Positions 53,665 through 63,040 of a stretch of 64,000 nt of DNA are shown in pieces (the stretch's first letter is position 1; every line of letters starts with the position of its first letter). The position numbers and the translations under genes are program-made. The stretch spans positions 124,001-188,000 of the forward strand of contig JAWKWB010000005.1 in the NCBI GenBank assembly GCA_041397775.1, given 5' to 3'. The stretch is from Ga0077555 sp041397775 (GTDB lineage: Bacteria > Pseudomonadota > Alphaproteobacteria > Rhizobiales > Hyphomicrobiaceae). The notes beneath the pieces are model-generated. The model was not told where the DNA came from and did not search any database. It worked only from the letters and a program-made list of their open reading frames with translations.

Positions 53665-53828
53665 TTCCCCGGCCGAGCGGGCGGGCGACAGCCCGGACGC
53701 GCCGAGCCGGGCTCTTTCCCGGTGCCGCCGGGCGCCGCCATGAGACTGCGCGCGGCCCGCCCAGCCGAAACCAAACGCCGCCACGCCCGTCGTGGCCCGC
53801 ACCGTGAAAGGTCCCTGTCTGTCCGCGC
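53665..53828 (+). repeat. Repeat family A, copy 2
   Basis: Shares TTCCCCGGCC, a CGCGCCGAGCCGGG middle, CTTTCCCGGTGCCG, and the far segment CCACGCCCGTCGTGGCCCGC ending in CTGTCTGTCCGCG with copy 3 (54108). Between the two parts a stretch present only in this copy occurs. Confidence 0.8.
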
Positions 53829-53829
53829 C

Positions 53830-53931
53830 CCGCGCGCCTTCCGGGGAAACGCGGGGAGGATCGGGCATAGCTTTCGGGGAACCGGACGGTGAGTGAGAGG
53901 AGACGGCAAATCTCTGCGAGACGAGCGTATG
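53830..53931 (+). repeat. Repeat family B, copy 1
   Basis: A ~100-bp unit with GGGGAGGATCGGGCATAGC near its start and GACGGCAAATCTCTGCGAGA near its end. It is almost identical to 55446-55546. Confidence 0.85.
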
Positions 53932-54008
53932 TGGCGCCCGCGCACCGCTCCCCCGCCGCCACCTGATCCGCTATCGTTTGCAGGTGACCGGGCTCCGTGC
54001 CCTCTCCA

Positions 54009-54083
54009 TCTTTGTCTTCCTCGCGCTTGTCGCGAGGACCCATTCAACCGCTGGCCCTGCCAACGCACCGCCGCTCCCTGGTC
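54009..54083 (+). repeat. Repeat family C, copy 1
   Basis: A 75-bp unit containing the perfect hairpin TCCTCGCG-CTTGT-CGCGAGGA and ACCCATTCAACCGCTGGC. It is nearly identical to 55598-55672. Confidence 0.85.
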
Positions 54084-54107
54084 AGCCAGTTCCCCGCCTC
54101 CCACCGG

Positions 54108-54245
54108 TTCCCCGGCCAAGCGGATGGGCGACAGCCCGACCGCGCCGAGCCGGGGTCTTTCCCGGTGCCGCTGGGCACCACCATGAGATTGCACGCTGCC
54201 ACGCCCGTCGTGGCCCGCACCGCGAAAGGCCCCTGTCTGTCCGCG
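54108..54245 (+). repeat. Repeat family A, copy 3
   Basis: Similar over ~135 bp to copy 2 (53665), ending in the shared CCTGTCTGTCCGCG. It follows family C copy 1 by 24 bp, as copy 4 follows family C copy 2. Confidence 0.8.
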
Positions 54246-54399
54246 ATGATGCATATTGAGTGCGGGCAGGAGCCCGAAAGGTCCCCGGTGACAAGATGAT
54301 CCCGGTGTCCGGCATGGGGCCCTGCCCGCTTTGACGACCCATCCTGAACAGTTGCACGGGGCCGTTGCTGCGGACCCCGCATGACAAGGACAGGCTCCC

Positions 54400-55316
54400 A
54401 TGACCTTGCATCAGAACTGCGTTGGCGTCGATATCTGCAAAGACTGGCTCGATATCGTTGCCATCGAAACGGCCAACATCGGCGAATTGCCAATAGCCCG
54501 GCCGCAATCAAGCAGTTGATCGCCGAGTGCGCCGATGCTTTCGTCGTCTTCGAGGCCACCAGTGGCTGCGACAGCGCCCCGCAAAGCGCTTGCCGCCGCA
54601 GGCATCCCGTTTGCGCGTGTCAATCCCCGCCGTGCCGCGAGTTCGCCCGCGCAGCAGGCTTTCTCGCCAAGACCGATAAAGTCGATGCCTGTGCGCTCGC
54701 GGAAATGGGCTGCAGGCTCGATCTGCAGGCGAGCGTCGAAACACCAGAACGCCGAGAACTCGCCGAGTTGATCGCTCGCCGAGACCAGATCGTCGGCGAT
54801 ATCGTGCGCGAGAAGAACAGGCTCGAGCAGGTTGCCGCCCTAGCCGTGCGCCGCGACATTCAAAGCCACGTCCGCTGCTCGAGCGTCGCCGCGACAAGAT
54901 CGATGCCGGAATTGCCGCATTGATCGCGCGCCATCGGGAGCTCAAACTGCCGACGCGCGCCTGCGTGAAATACCCGGCGTCGGCCCCGTCGTCGCGGCAA
55001 CCCTCCTGGCCGAACTGCCGGAACTGGGCCAACGCGACCGCCGTGCCATCGCGGCGCTGGCGGGTCTCGCCCCGCTTGCCAGCGACAGCGGCAGGCACCG
55101 TGGCAGGCGCCGGATCTGGGGGCCGCCGCAAGGTCCGTCGCGCGCTCTACATCGCCGCCATGCACGCTTCGCGACGCGTGCCGAGCTGGAGCGAAATGCG
55201 GGAGCCGGATGAGCGCGGCTGGCAAGGCGACCAAGACCATCCTGATCGCCATCGCACGTAAGCTACTCGTCGCCATAAACGCCATGTTCCGCGACAACGT
55301 CGCATTCGCCCCCTGA
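54400..55316 (+). pseudogene. IS110-family transposase relic
   Basis: The full length of an IS110 transposase is present but broken by several frameshifts. Pieces in three frames read in order: VGVDICKDWLD (N-terminal DEDD Asp), AAIKQLIAECADAFVVFEAT, KALAAAGIPFARVNPRRA, FARAAGFLAKTDKVDACALAEMG, RRELAELIARRDQIV, then the C-terminal PGVGPVVAATLLAELPEL-type region, and finally ILIAIARKLLVAINAMFRD just before the stop. No intact reading frame can make the enzyme. No terminal inverted repeats are seen, as expected for IS110. Confidence 0.9.
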
Positions 55317-55445
55317 ACCATCCCCCGGAGCCGCCGCGTCGCTGCCTCGACCCGCGACGGCGGGCCGAGGGGATGGCGGCACATCCACTTGGTGAGCCCG
55401 AGCGAAATCGTGAAATGCAAATACAGTTGCCGGACAGCCGCGCTC

Positions 55446-55546
55446 CGCGCGCCTTCCGGGGAAACGAGGGGAGGATCGGGCATAGCTTTCGGGGAACCGG
55501 ACGGTGAGTGAAGTGAGACGGCAAATCTCTGCGAGACGAGCGTATG
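55446..55546 (+). repeat. Repeat family B, copy 2
   Basis: Near-identical to 53830-53931, from CGCGCCTTCCGGGGAAACG to GCGAGACGAGCGTATG. Confidence 0.85.
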
Positions 55547-55597
55547 AGACCCCGCGCGCGGCCCCCCGCTCGGCGCACGCCCGGACACCTCGCCCCC

Positions 55598-55672
55598 TCT
55601 TTGTCTTCCTCGCGCTTGTCGCGAGGACCCATTCAACCGCTGGCCCTGCCGACGCACTGCCGCTCCCTGGTC
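55598..55672 (+). repeat. Repeat family C, copy 2
   Basis: Near-identical to 54009-54083, including the TCCTCGCG/CGCGAGGA hairpin. Confidence 0.85.
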
Positions 55673-55686
55673 TCGCCTCCCTCCGG

Positions 55687-55775
55687 TTCCCCGGCCAAGT
55701 GGGCGGGCGGAAGCCCGGCCGCGCCGAGCCGGGGTCCATCCGGCGCCGTCGGGCACCGCCATGAACTGCGCGCCG
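55687..55775 (+). repeat. Repeat family A, copy 4
   Basis: TTCCCCGGCCAAGTGGGCGG, CGCGCCGAGCCGGGGTC and a GGGCACCGCCATGA end. It lies 14 bp after family C copy 2 and ends just before the transporter stop codon. Confidence 0.8.
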
Positions 55776-55784
55776 CCTAACCCC

Positions 55785-57299
55785 TCACGCCTTCTTCGCC
55801 CGCCCGCCCAGCATGAGCACCAGCGGAATGGCAATGGCGGATGCGCACGTGTAGAGCACGAAGGCATTCATGTAGCCGATGAGCGCCGCCTGCCGCGTGA
55901 CCTCCCGGGCGATGGCCGTCATTCCCGACACCGTGTCCGTCGTCCACGCCCCCATCGTCGACGGCTCGATCAGGTGCTTGTTGTAGGGCGTGATGTTCTC
56001 CATCAGGCGGCTGTAGTTGGCGCTGGTCGAGCGCACGATTTCAGTCACGCACACGGAGATGAAGAAACTCGAGCCGATGCTGCGCATCAGGTGCATCACC
56101 GCGATGCCCTCGGGCCGCAACGCATGGTTCAGCGTCCGGAAGGCCGTCGTCACGATCGGCGTCCAGATGAGGCCGACGGCAAGACCCTGCAGATAGGCGT
56201 TGGCGCACAGCGCCGGAAGCTGCGCATTGAGATTGAGGCTCATCAGCCAGAGCCCGGAAATGATCTGCAGGCTGAACCCCGCCACCATCCCGAATCGTGG
56301 ATCGAAGCGTTGCGCGAAGATCGACGCGAACGAGCCGCTCAGCACCCCGCACCGCGCCAACTGACCACGATCGATCAGGCCATCGGGGTAGCCGAGCTGG
56401 TTCTGCATCAAGGGCGGCAAGAGCACCATCGGCGTGAAGTTGAGCATGCCGAAGATCATGATCAGCGAAATGCCGATGATGTAGTTCTTATCGAGCAGCA
56501 GCCGCGGACTGATATAGGGCTGCGATGCCGTCGCACTGTGCGCGATGAAGATGTAGAGCGCCATCGCCGCCAGACAGGCTTCCGCGATGATCTCCGTCGA
56601 CTCGAACCAGTCGAGCTTCTGCCGCGCGAGAGCACGAATTGCGCCGCCGCGATGGCGATCGAGAGGAGAGGAAGCCGATCCAGTCGAGCGAGATCGGCGC
56701 TGGCGGTTCTCCTCCGGCAGCGCGAAGTAGGCCGCGACGCACGAGCCCAGCGCCACCGGCACGATCATGAAGAAACCCCAGCGCCAGCTATAGTATTCGG
56801 CGAGATAGCCGGCCAGTGTCGGGCCGATCACCGGACCGATGGTGTTCGTGGTGCCGAAGATCGAGATGACGAGCCCGTGCTGGCGCTGCGGGAACACGTC
56901 GAGCAGCACGGACTGGCCGAGCGGCTGCAACGGCGCCCCCGCGATGCCCTGCACCAGTCGCCACGCGACCAGCGCTTCCAGCGAATGAATGAGCCCGCAC
57001 ATCGCCGTCGCGAACGTGAAGCCGGCCAGGCAACAAAACTGCACCTGCCGCCGCCCGAACCGGGCGACGAGCCATCCGGTCATCGGCATCGTGACCGCGG
57101 TGGCCAGGATGTAGAACGTCACGGCCCACGAGGCTTCGTCCTGCGTCGCGGAAAGCGCGCCCTGCAACTGCGGCAGCACTGCTGCCACCGAGAACGTGGC
57201 GGCGTTGAACGCCGTCGATGCCGCGACGACCGTCAGCAGCACGAAGAGCCGCCGCGGCACGCTGAGAAGCAGAACCGGCTGATCAGACACAGCGGTCAC
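55785..57299 (-). CDS. DHA2-family MFS efflux transporter, with three clustered apparent 1-nt lesions
   Basis: About 504 residues and 14 predicted helices, EmrB-like: LPQLQGALSATQDEASW, MTGWLVARFGRRQV, GIAGAPLQPLGQSVLLD and TIGPVIGPTLAGYL. Between about residues 214 and 250 (56620-56712) the reading frame encodes basic, non-membrane sequence. The other frames there read ISLDWIGFL and SIAIAAAQFVLSRG, which fit the family, so three single-base losses restore the frame overall. These may be real or sequencing errors. Start is uncertain. GTG at 57299 has GGGAG upstream at a long spacing. Confidence 0.75.
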   Translation of the reverse strand: MTAVSDQPVLLLSVPRRLFVLLTVVAASTAFNAATFSVAAVLPQLQGALSATQDEASWAVTFYILATAVTMPMTGWLVARFGRRQVQFCCLAGFTFATAMCGLIHSLEALVAWRLVQGIAGAPLQPLGQSVLLDVFPQRQHGLVISIFGTTNTIGPVIGPTLAGYLAEYYSWRWGFFMIVPVALGSCVAAYFALPEENRQRRSRSTGSASSPLDRHRGGAIRALARQKLDWFESTEIIAEACLAAMALYIFIAHSATASQPYISPRLLLDKNYIIGISLIMIFGMLNFTPMVLLPPLMQNQLGYPDGLIDRGQLARCGVLSGSFASIFAQRFDPRFGMVAGFSLQIISGLWLMSLNLNAQLPALCANAYLQGLAVGLIWTPIVTTAFRTLNHALRPEGIAVMHLMRSIGSSFFISVCVTEIVRSTSANYSRLMENITPYNKHLIEPSTMGAWTTDTVSGMTAIAREVTRQAALIGYMNAFVLYTCASAIAIPLVLMLGGRAKKA

Positions 57300-57480
57300 G
57301 TGTCGTGCCGACTCCCGTTGAAGCCAACCCGCCAGCAGTCGAGATCCTGGCTTGTCTTGGACCATGGCATCGCCGGACCCGGCGGCCATCGGCCCGGTCG
57401 CGCGGCGATATCCTCTATCGCAGCCACGAGCGGACGGACCCGACGATAGCCCGGCCGCAACGCGCCCTCAAGGAACGAAC

Positions 57481-58932
57481 ATGCATGCTGCCCGCACACT
57501 GTTGCATCGCTCGCGGCTATTTTCGCTTGCGCGCGCTACACCCCCTTCGTATTCCGCGCTCTCGTCCCCACGACGCTCCGACATTTCCGAGGCATCACCC
57601 GTGTTCGATCCTGCACGCGCCCTCTCCCGCAGGGCTCCCTTCTACTACGGCTGGATCGTGGTCCTGGTCGGCTTCGTCACGCTCGGCATGGGTGCCAGCA
57701 CGCGGTCGCTGTTCTCGCTCCTCTTCCCGCCGATCCTCGCCGAGTTCGGATGGGAGCGCGGCCTCACCGCGTCCATCTTCTCGATCGGCTTCCTGCTGGC
57801 TTCCCTGACCTTCCCCTGGGTCGGCGCCGCCATAGACCGATATGGGCCGCAACGCACATTGCCGTTCGGGATCCTCGTCACGGCGGCCGGCTTCGCGCTC
57901 ACCACCGTTGCCGCCACCCCCCTGCAGTTCACCGTCACGCTCGGCATCATGGGCATCGGTGCAAGCATGAGCTTCGCCTACAACGGGCACTTCGTGTTCC
58001 TGCCGAACTGGTTCGAGAGCAAGCGCGGCCTCGCCATCGGTCTTGTTGCTGCGGGTGGCGGCGCGGTCGCATTCATTCTGATCCCGCAGGTCCAGGTGCT
58101 GATAGACGCCGGTGGCTGGCGCACGGGTTGCCTCGTCATGGCGGCGGTGCTCGTCGCCTTGGTCGCGCCGCTCAACATCCTCCTGCAGCGCCGCCGCCCG
58201 CAGGACCTGGGCGTCCTGCCCGATGGCGGCTTGCCCGCGAACACAGGCGCCACGACGCAGCGCAAGGTCCTGATCGTCGATGCCACATGGGCGACGACCG
58301 AATGGACGCTGCCGCGCGCCATGCGCACGGGGCGCTTCTGGTGCTTTTCGCTGGGCTTCTTCCTGGCGATGTTCGTCTGGTACGGCGTGCTGGTGCATCA
58401 GACCAAGTACCTGATCGACCTCGGCTTCGATTCTCACCTGGCCGCATGGGCGTTGGGACTGGTGCCCACTTTCGGCGTCGGCGGCCAGATCACACTCGGC
58501 TACCTGGCCGACCGCCTCGGCCGTGAATGGGTGTGGACTTTCGCCTGCTCGGGCTTCCTGCTGAGCTATGCCTCGCTTCTGCTGCTGCCCCACTACCCCA
58601 GCGCCGCCCTGGTCTGGATCATGGTCGTCACGCAAGGCTTTCTCGGCTATGGCGTCACCCCGGCCGTGGGCGCCATCCCTGCCGATTTGTTCCAGGGCTC
58701 GTCCTACGGCCGCATCTTCGGCGTCATCGCCGTCTTCGGCTCGTCCGGCGGCGCCGTCGGACCCTGGGTGATGGGCGAGATCTTCGACCGCACCGGCTCC
58801 TACGATCTCGGCTGGATGGTCGCCATCGCCGCCTGTCTGCTATCAATCGTGCTCATCTGGATCGCCGCTCCGCGCAAGGTGCGCCGCGTCGCGTTCGTGC
58901 AGCCATCCTCAACGGAGACAGCGTCGCCATGA
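57481..58932 (+). CDS. MFS transporter (OFA/monocarboxylate-like)
   Basis: 483 residues. A polar N-terminal ~50 residues precede twelve transmembrane helices beginning FYYGWIVVLVGFVTLGMGAS. Conserved loop GAAIDRYGPQRTLPFG and the second half LADRLGRE match the major facilitator superfamily. The FYYGW opening is typical of OFA/MCP-like carriers of organic anions. AAGGA lies just before the ATG. A GTG at 57601 would remove the extension. It overlaps the next gene by ATGA. Confidence 0.86.
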   Translation: MHAARTLLHRSRLFSLARATPPSYSALSSPRRSDISEASPVFDPARALSRRAPFYYGWIVVLVGFVTLGMGASTRSLFSLLFPPILAEFGWERGLTASIFSIGFLLASLTFPWVGAAIDRYGPQRTLPFGILVTAAGFALTTVAATPLQFTVTLGIMGIGASMSFAYNGHFVFLPNWFESKRGLAIGLVAAGGGAVAFILIPQVQVLIDAGGWRTGCLVMAAVLVALVAPLNILLQRRRPQDLGVLPDGGLPANTGATTQRKVLIVDATWATTEWTLPRAMRTGRFWCFSLGFFLAMFVWYGVLVHQTKYLIDLGFDSHLAAWALGLVPTFGVGGQITLGYLADRLGREWVWTFACSGFLLSYASLLLLPHYPSAALVWIMVVTQGFLGYGVTPAVGAIPADLFQGSSYGRIFGVIAVFGSSGGAVGPWVMGEIFDRTGSYDLGWMVAIAACLLSIVLIWIAAPRKVRRVAFVQPSSTETASP

Positions 58933-59750
58933 AGCCTCACAAGCGAGACGGCAAACACCACCGCGGCGGGCGCCCAGACAAGCCCCATTGGCAGCAGGAC
59001 AAGGCAGCCGAAGCCGACGAGATCCTGCGCATCTATGGCGCCCACGCCGTCGAAGCCGCGCTTCGCAATCCCAGCCGTGTCATCAAGAGCATCCAGCTCA
59101 CCGACAACGCCGAGCATCGCCTGGCCGCAGTTCTGGCTGCACGCGGCTTGGCGGCCACCCGCGTCCAACTGCGCGACCTGGAGCGCCTGCTCGGCCCGGG
59201 AACGGTCCATCAAGGTGCCGTGCTCGAGGTCGAGCCGCTGCCGGAGCCCTCGCTGGAGGAATTGGCCGAGGCAGCGCTCCACGGCGGCCCGCTCGTCGTC
59301 CTCGATCAGGTGACGGACCCGCATAACGTCGGTGCCATCCTGCGATCGGCCGCGGCATTCTCGGCCGCGGGCGTCGTGATGACACGCCGGCACTCGCCAC
59401 CCCTGGGCGGTGCCATGGCCAAGGCCGCCACCGGCGCGTTGGAACACGTCCCCGTCACCCTGGTGCCGAACCTGGCTCGCGCCCTAGATGCCCTCGGCGA
59501 ACTTGGCCTCACACGCATCGGCCTCGACGGCGAGGCGACGGAAGCCATCGAGGCAATCTCGCAAACCACCGGAATTGCGCTGGTTCTCGGCGCGGAAGGC
59601 AAGGGCCTGCGCCGCCTGACACGCGAGAACTGCGACCGCCTCTGCAAGATCACGACCTCGGGTACGGTCGAAAGCCTGAATGTCTCGATCGCCGCCGCGA
59701 TCACCCTGCACGCCCTTGCCCAGCGCCGCGCGGCCGGCACGCCCGCCTGA
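58929..59750 (+). CDS. TrmH/RlmB-family RNA 2'-O-methyltransferase
   Basis: 273 residues, SPOUT class. An L30e-like substrate-binding N-domain (RIYGAHAVEAALRNP) follows a basic tail, then the knotted domain: LDQVTDPHNVGAILRSA (motif 1), LGAEGKGLRRL (motif 2) and SGTVESLNVSIAAAI (motif 3). It methylates the ribose of a guanosine in rRNA or tRNA. RlmB is the closest known type. It overlaps the MFS stop codon (ATGA), so it is translationally coupled. Confidence 0.93.
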   Translation: MKPHKRDGKHHRGGRPDKPHWQQDKAAEADEILRIYGAHAVEAALRNPSRVIKSIQLTDNAEHRLAAVLAARGLAATRVQLRDLERLLGPGTVHQGAVLEVEPLPEPSLEELAEAALHGGPLVVLDQVTDPHNVGAILRSAAAFSAAGVVMTRRHSPPLGGAMAKAATGALEHVPVTLVPNLARALDALGELGLTRIGLDGEATEAIEAISQTTGIALVLGAEGKGLRRLTRENCDRLCKITTSGTVESLNVSIAAAITLHALAQRRAAGTPA

Positions 59751-59757
59751 ACGAATT

Positions 59758-59784
59758 GGGGCCGCTGCGCAATGCAGCGGCCCC
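59758..59784 (+). terminator. Strong intrinsic terminator after the RNA methyltransferase
   Basis: GGGGCCGCTGC pairs perfectly with GCAGCGGCCCC around GCAAT, and flanking CGAATT/AATTCG extends it. It lies 8 bp after the stop. Confidence 0.85.
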
Positions 59785-59818
59785 TCGAATTCGATTGTGA
59801 CGGGTCGCGTCGCCGCGA

Positions 59819-60121
59819 TCAATCGCAGTACGTCGGACGCCAGCAGTTCACCTTGTCCTTGCACACGTACTCGCCATAGCGATTGTACCAGCAGCGCTGC
59901 CCCACCACCTCGCAACGCCGGCGGCCGGGATAGCAGGAACGGTCGTAGTGGCGATCACGGGAGGCCGCGTAGGCGCCCAGAATGCCAAGACCGATGATGG
60001 CACCGGCAACCGCACCCGCAGCACGGCGTCCGCCGCGCGCTTCCGCGTCATGGGTGGCGACGATCATGGAACCGGCGGCCAGGGTCAATGCGAGACCGGC
60101 ATGCATCACATATTTCAGCAT
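59819..60121 (-). CDS. Small secreted Cys-rich protein of unknown function
   Basis: 100 residues. Signal peptide (LALTLAAGSMIVATHDAEA), then an Arg/Gly segment, a glycine-zipper-like GAVAGAIIGLGILGAYAA and a C-terminal part with Cys residues (SCYPGRRRC, QRCWY, CKDKVNCWRPTYC) that could form three disulfides. GAGGAAA precedes ATG. Unknown family. Envelope or surface role likely. Confidence 0.75.
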   Translation of the reverse strand: MLKYVMHAGLALTLAAGSMIVATHDAEARGGRRAAGAVAGAIIGLGILGAYAASRDRHYDRSCYPGRRRCEVVGQRCWYNRYGEYVCKDKVNCWRPTYCD

Positions 60122-60297
60122 GGTTCGATTTCCTCTCTTCGCCGCCCGTTCACGACGGCATGATGCGACGGACGGAGCCCCCGCACTCCGCTTGGACCGT
60201 ACTCTGGCGATCCGCTCCTGAACCTTCCATGAACGTAGGGATTCGGGCAACCCTATGACGCCCGAACGGCCCCTTGCGTTCCATGTTCCCGATCAAA

Positions 60298-60696
60298 TCA
60301 CCAATGGTGAAGCCGATGGCGGCCGTGATTCTCGTCGTGCCACTGGCGATGGTTCCACTGCCTCGGCCCACCCCAGCTCTTGTAATACTTGAACCGCGGC
60401 GGCTGCGTGTTCCACTTGTGATAATGCGCACGATTGCGCGCGCGGATCTCGCTGGCAGGCCGCCAGTAGCCCGAGTTGTAATAAGGGTAATACCCGCGCG
60501 GACTATATTGATAGGCGTAGGGATCGCGGTGATAGTAGTGCACGTATTGGGGACGATAGACCCAGTGATGCACGACTTTCGGCCGCGCCCAGTTGTTGGA
60601 ATCCCGGCGCGCGCCGAAGGCTTCGGCCTTATCGGGGCTGGCGCCGCCGAGCGCCAGAATTGCGGCCGCCACCGCAGCCAGACTTTTCAAACGCAT
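60298..60696 (-). CDS. Secreted Tyr/His/Trp-rich protein of unknown function
   Basis: 132 residues. Signal peptide (LAAVAAAILALGGASPDKAEA) and a mature part made of Tyr, His, Arg, Trp and Asn (HHWVYRPQYVHYYHRDPY, RQWHDENHGRHRLHH), basic and without cysteines. It might bind metal or sit in the envelope. GGAG before ATG. It lies beside another small secreted protein on the same strand. Confidence 0.75.
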   Translation of the reverse strand: MRLKSLAAVAAAILALGGASPDKAEAFGARRDSNNWARPKVVHHWVYRPQYVHYYHRDPYAYQYSPRGYYPYYNSGYWRPASEIRARNRAHYHKWNTQPPRFKYYKSWGGPRQWNHRQWHDENHGRHRLHHW

Positions 60697-60916
60697 TACT
60701 CAGCTCCTGCACATGCCGACCCCGATTCCGGGACCGCGTGGTTCCAGCAAGCAACAAATTGGCTAAGAAACCCTTAAAGCACGTTCACTGGCGATGCACG
60801 GCAGCGATGTGCAGGGCGGAGAAATTCGCAGTAAGCCGCATTTTGATCTGCCGATTAAGAGAATAATCACCGTCCTCGCATCAAATGACTGTCGCCGACA
60901 GACGCATTCCCACGGC

Positions 60917-63039
60917 ATGCGCCTCCGCAAAGAAGCTTTCGGACAAGTGACAGTGCAGCGTCCTCCAAGAAACACGGGCAAAGACCAGCTTCGCGTCGTC
61001 TATTCGGAGCCCGAAGAGCTCGACCGCCTGCTCGAACGGCTTCGCAAGGCGCGTTCCGAGCAGCCGCGTCGCGAGAGCATCGCTTCCCCCAATCTCGCCT
61101 TCCCGTCCGATCCGGAGCCCGCACCGGAACCGGCGCCCGTGCCGCACGTCGAGCCCTTGCGGCCGCCGGCTGGCGAGAGTGCGCAACCAGCGGTCGCCCC
61201 GGCGCGGGTAACGGCACCACCGGGCGCCGCCGAGCGCAACGATGCGCCGGCGTTCCCCCACATGCCCCGTGAGACGGCAGAACGTCTGGCATCGGTCGCC
61301 ACGCAGGCACGCGCACCCGCTCCACAGAAGGCCCCGCAGAAAGCGCAGAACGAGCCAGCGCCGCTGCCACCGACGGCTGCTGCGCCACGCTCCGGCATCG
61401 GCGAGCTGCGCCAGGCCATCGAGGCCAGCAAGAGTGCCTTCTTCGCGATCGGCAAGTTCAGCTTCGCCATCAACATCCTGATGCTCGCCGGGCCGTTGTT
61501 CATGCTGCAGGTCTACGACCGCGTCATGACCTCGGGTTCGATGTCGACCTTGGCGGCGCTCTCCATCCTGACCGCTGGCGTCTACGGCGTTATCGGCCTC
61601 TTGGAGCTCGTCAGAACGCGCATCATCGTGCGCACCGGCATCGACCTCGACCGCCGCGTCGGCGATCGCGTATTCGAGGCGACGATCAGGCGTGCCCTCC
61701 AGGCACCCGGCAGCGCGCCACAGGCACTGCGCGAGCTGGACCAGCTCCGCCAGTTCGTCTCCGGCCCGGCGCCGCAGGACTCGTCCTCCTCACCTGGGCC
61801 GGCGACATCCGCACACGTAATATCCTGGGCGAAGCGACGAAGGCCAGCGCGCGCAGCATGGAAGTGGCCGAGACCGGTCATCGCAATGCCGAAGCCATCG
61901 CTGCGATGGGCATGCTCGGCGCCTACAGGGCGCGTTGGCAGGACTCGGTCTCCGAAGCCTTGAGCCTGCAACGGCTGGCGGCCGACAGGCTGGGCAACAT
62001 GACTGCCGTGACGAAGACGTTGCGTCTTCTGTTGCAGTCCCTGCTGCTCGCCATCGGCGCAGCCCTCGCCATCAGCGGCAACATCTCGGCCGGCTCCATC
62101 GTTGCCGCCACGATCATCTTCGGACGCGCGCTGGCCCCCGTCGAGCAGGCCATTGCCCATTGGCGCGGCCTGGGACGTGCGCGCGAAGCCTATGACAAGC
62201 TCGAGGCCCTGCTCCAGGCATTTCCCGCCGCACCGGCCCGCACCGCCATGCCGGCGCCGAAGGGTCACCTCGAGGTTGCCAATGTCCGGGTCGCAAGTCC
62301 CGACACCCGCACCGTCATCCTCTCGGGCATTTCGTTCGCGGCAGAGCCCGGCAAGATGATCGCCGTAATCGGACCCAGCGCCTCCGGCAAATCCACGCTG
62401 GCGCGCGCCATCGTCGGGCTTTGGCCGCCCTTTGGTGGCCAGATCCGCCTGGATGGCGCGCGGATCGACCAGTGGAACCCCGAGGAACTCGGGCAGTACG
62501 TGGGCTATTTGCCCCAGGACGTCGAACTGTTCGCGGGAACCGTGCGCGAGAATATCGCCCGCTTCCGCGCCGACGCCACCGACGAAGAAGTCGTAACGGC
62601 CGCGCAGGCCGCCCACGCGCACGACCTCATCATGGCATTGCCGCAGGCCTACGAGACGCCGCTCGGCGCCTATGGCACGCACCTGTCGGCAGGGCAACGC
62701 CAGCGCATCGGTCTGGCGCGTGCGCTGTTCCGGAAGCCGGCGCTCGTCGTGCTCGACGAGCCCAACGCAAACCTCGATCGAAACGGCGACGAAGCCTTGT
62801 CCGCCGCTGTGGACGGCATGCGCGAAAACGGACAGACCGTCGTTCTGGTCTCGCACCGCGTGCAGGTGATCGGCAAGGCCGACTACCTCCTCTACATCGA
62901 CAAGGGCCTGCAGAAGGCGTTCGGCCCGCGCGGCGAAGTCATTCGCCAGTTGCAGGGCGGCAGCGAGCCGACGCCGCAAGCCGAAGCGCCCGCACGCCAG
63001 CCTCCAGCCGAACAGCCGCAAAAGCCCAAAGGATCCTGA
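60917..63039 (+). pseudogene. Type I secretion ABC transporter (PrtD-like), frameshifted with internal deletion
   Basis: The first part (60917 to about 61760) has a ~175-residue Pro/Ala-rich extension, then the PrtD membrane domain start (FSFAINILMLAGPLFMLQVYDRVMTSGS and RELDQLRQFVSG). The second part (from about 61770, another frame) resumes at LVLLTWAGDIRTRNILGEATKASARSM and continues with an intact ATPase (GPSASGKST, LPQDVELF, LSAGQRQR, VVLDEPNANLD). Some 30-40 residues that normally join them (transmembrane region) are missing and the frame changes, so one functional protein cannot be made. Start uncertain. Confidence 0.85.
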
Positions 63040-63040
63040 G

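Larger units (their letters stand above)
53467..54399. other. Gene-poor region packed with dispersed GC-rich repeats
   Basis: No gene is supported over 930 bp. Three repeat families are present (described in separate entries), and open frames here are artefacts of GC-rich repeats. The last ~140 bp would be the non-coding left end of the IS110 element, where bridge RNA is encoded in intact relatives. Confidence 0.7.
55317..55784. other. Repeat-bearing gap between the IS110 relic and the DHA2 transporter
   Basis: No gene supported. It holds second copies of families B and C and a fourth copy of A in the same order and orientation as before the IS110 relic. Confidence 0.7.

Noticed and set aside
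53444..54043. Minus-strand open frame of 199 codons in the repeat region
   Set aside because: It runs through repeat families A and B, and its product repeats itself elsewhere in the region only because the DNA does.
54400..55316. Programmed frameshifting in the IS110 transposase
   Set aside because: At least two shifts at sites without slippery sequences, and IS110 enzymes are made from one frame. Decay is the simpler explanation.
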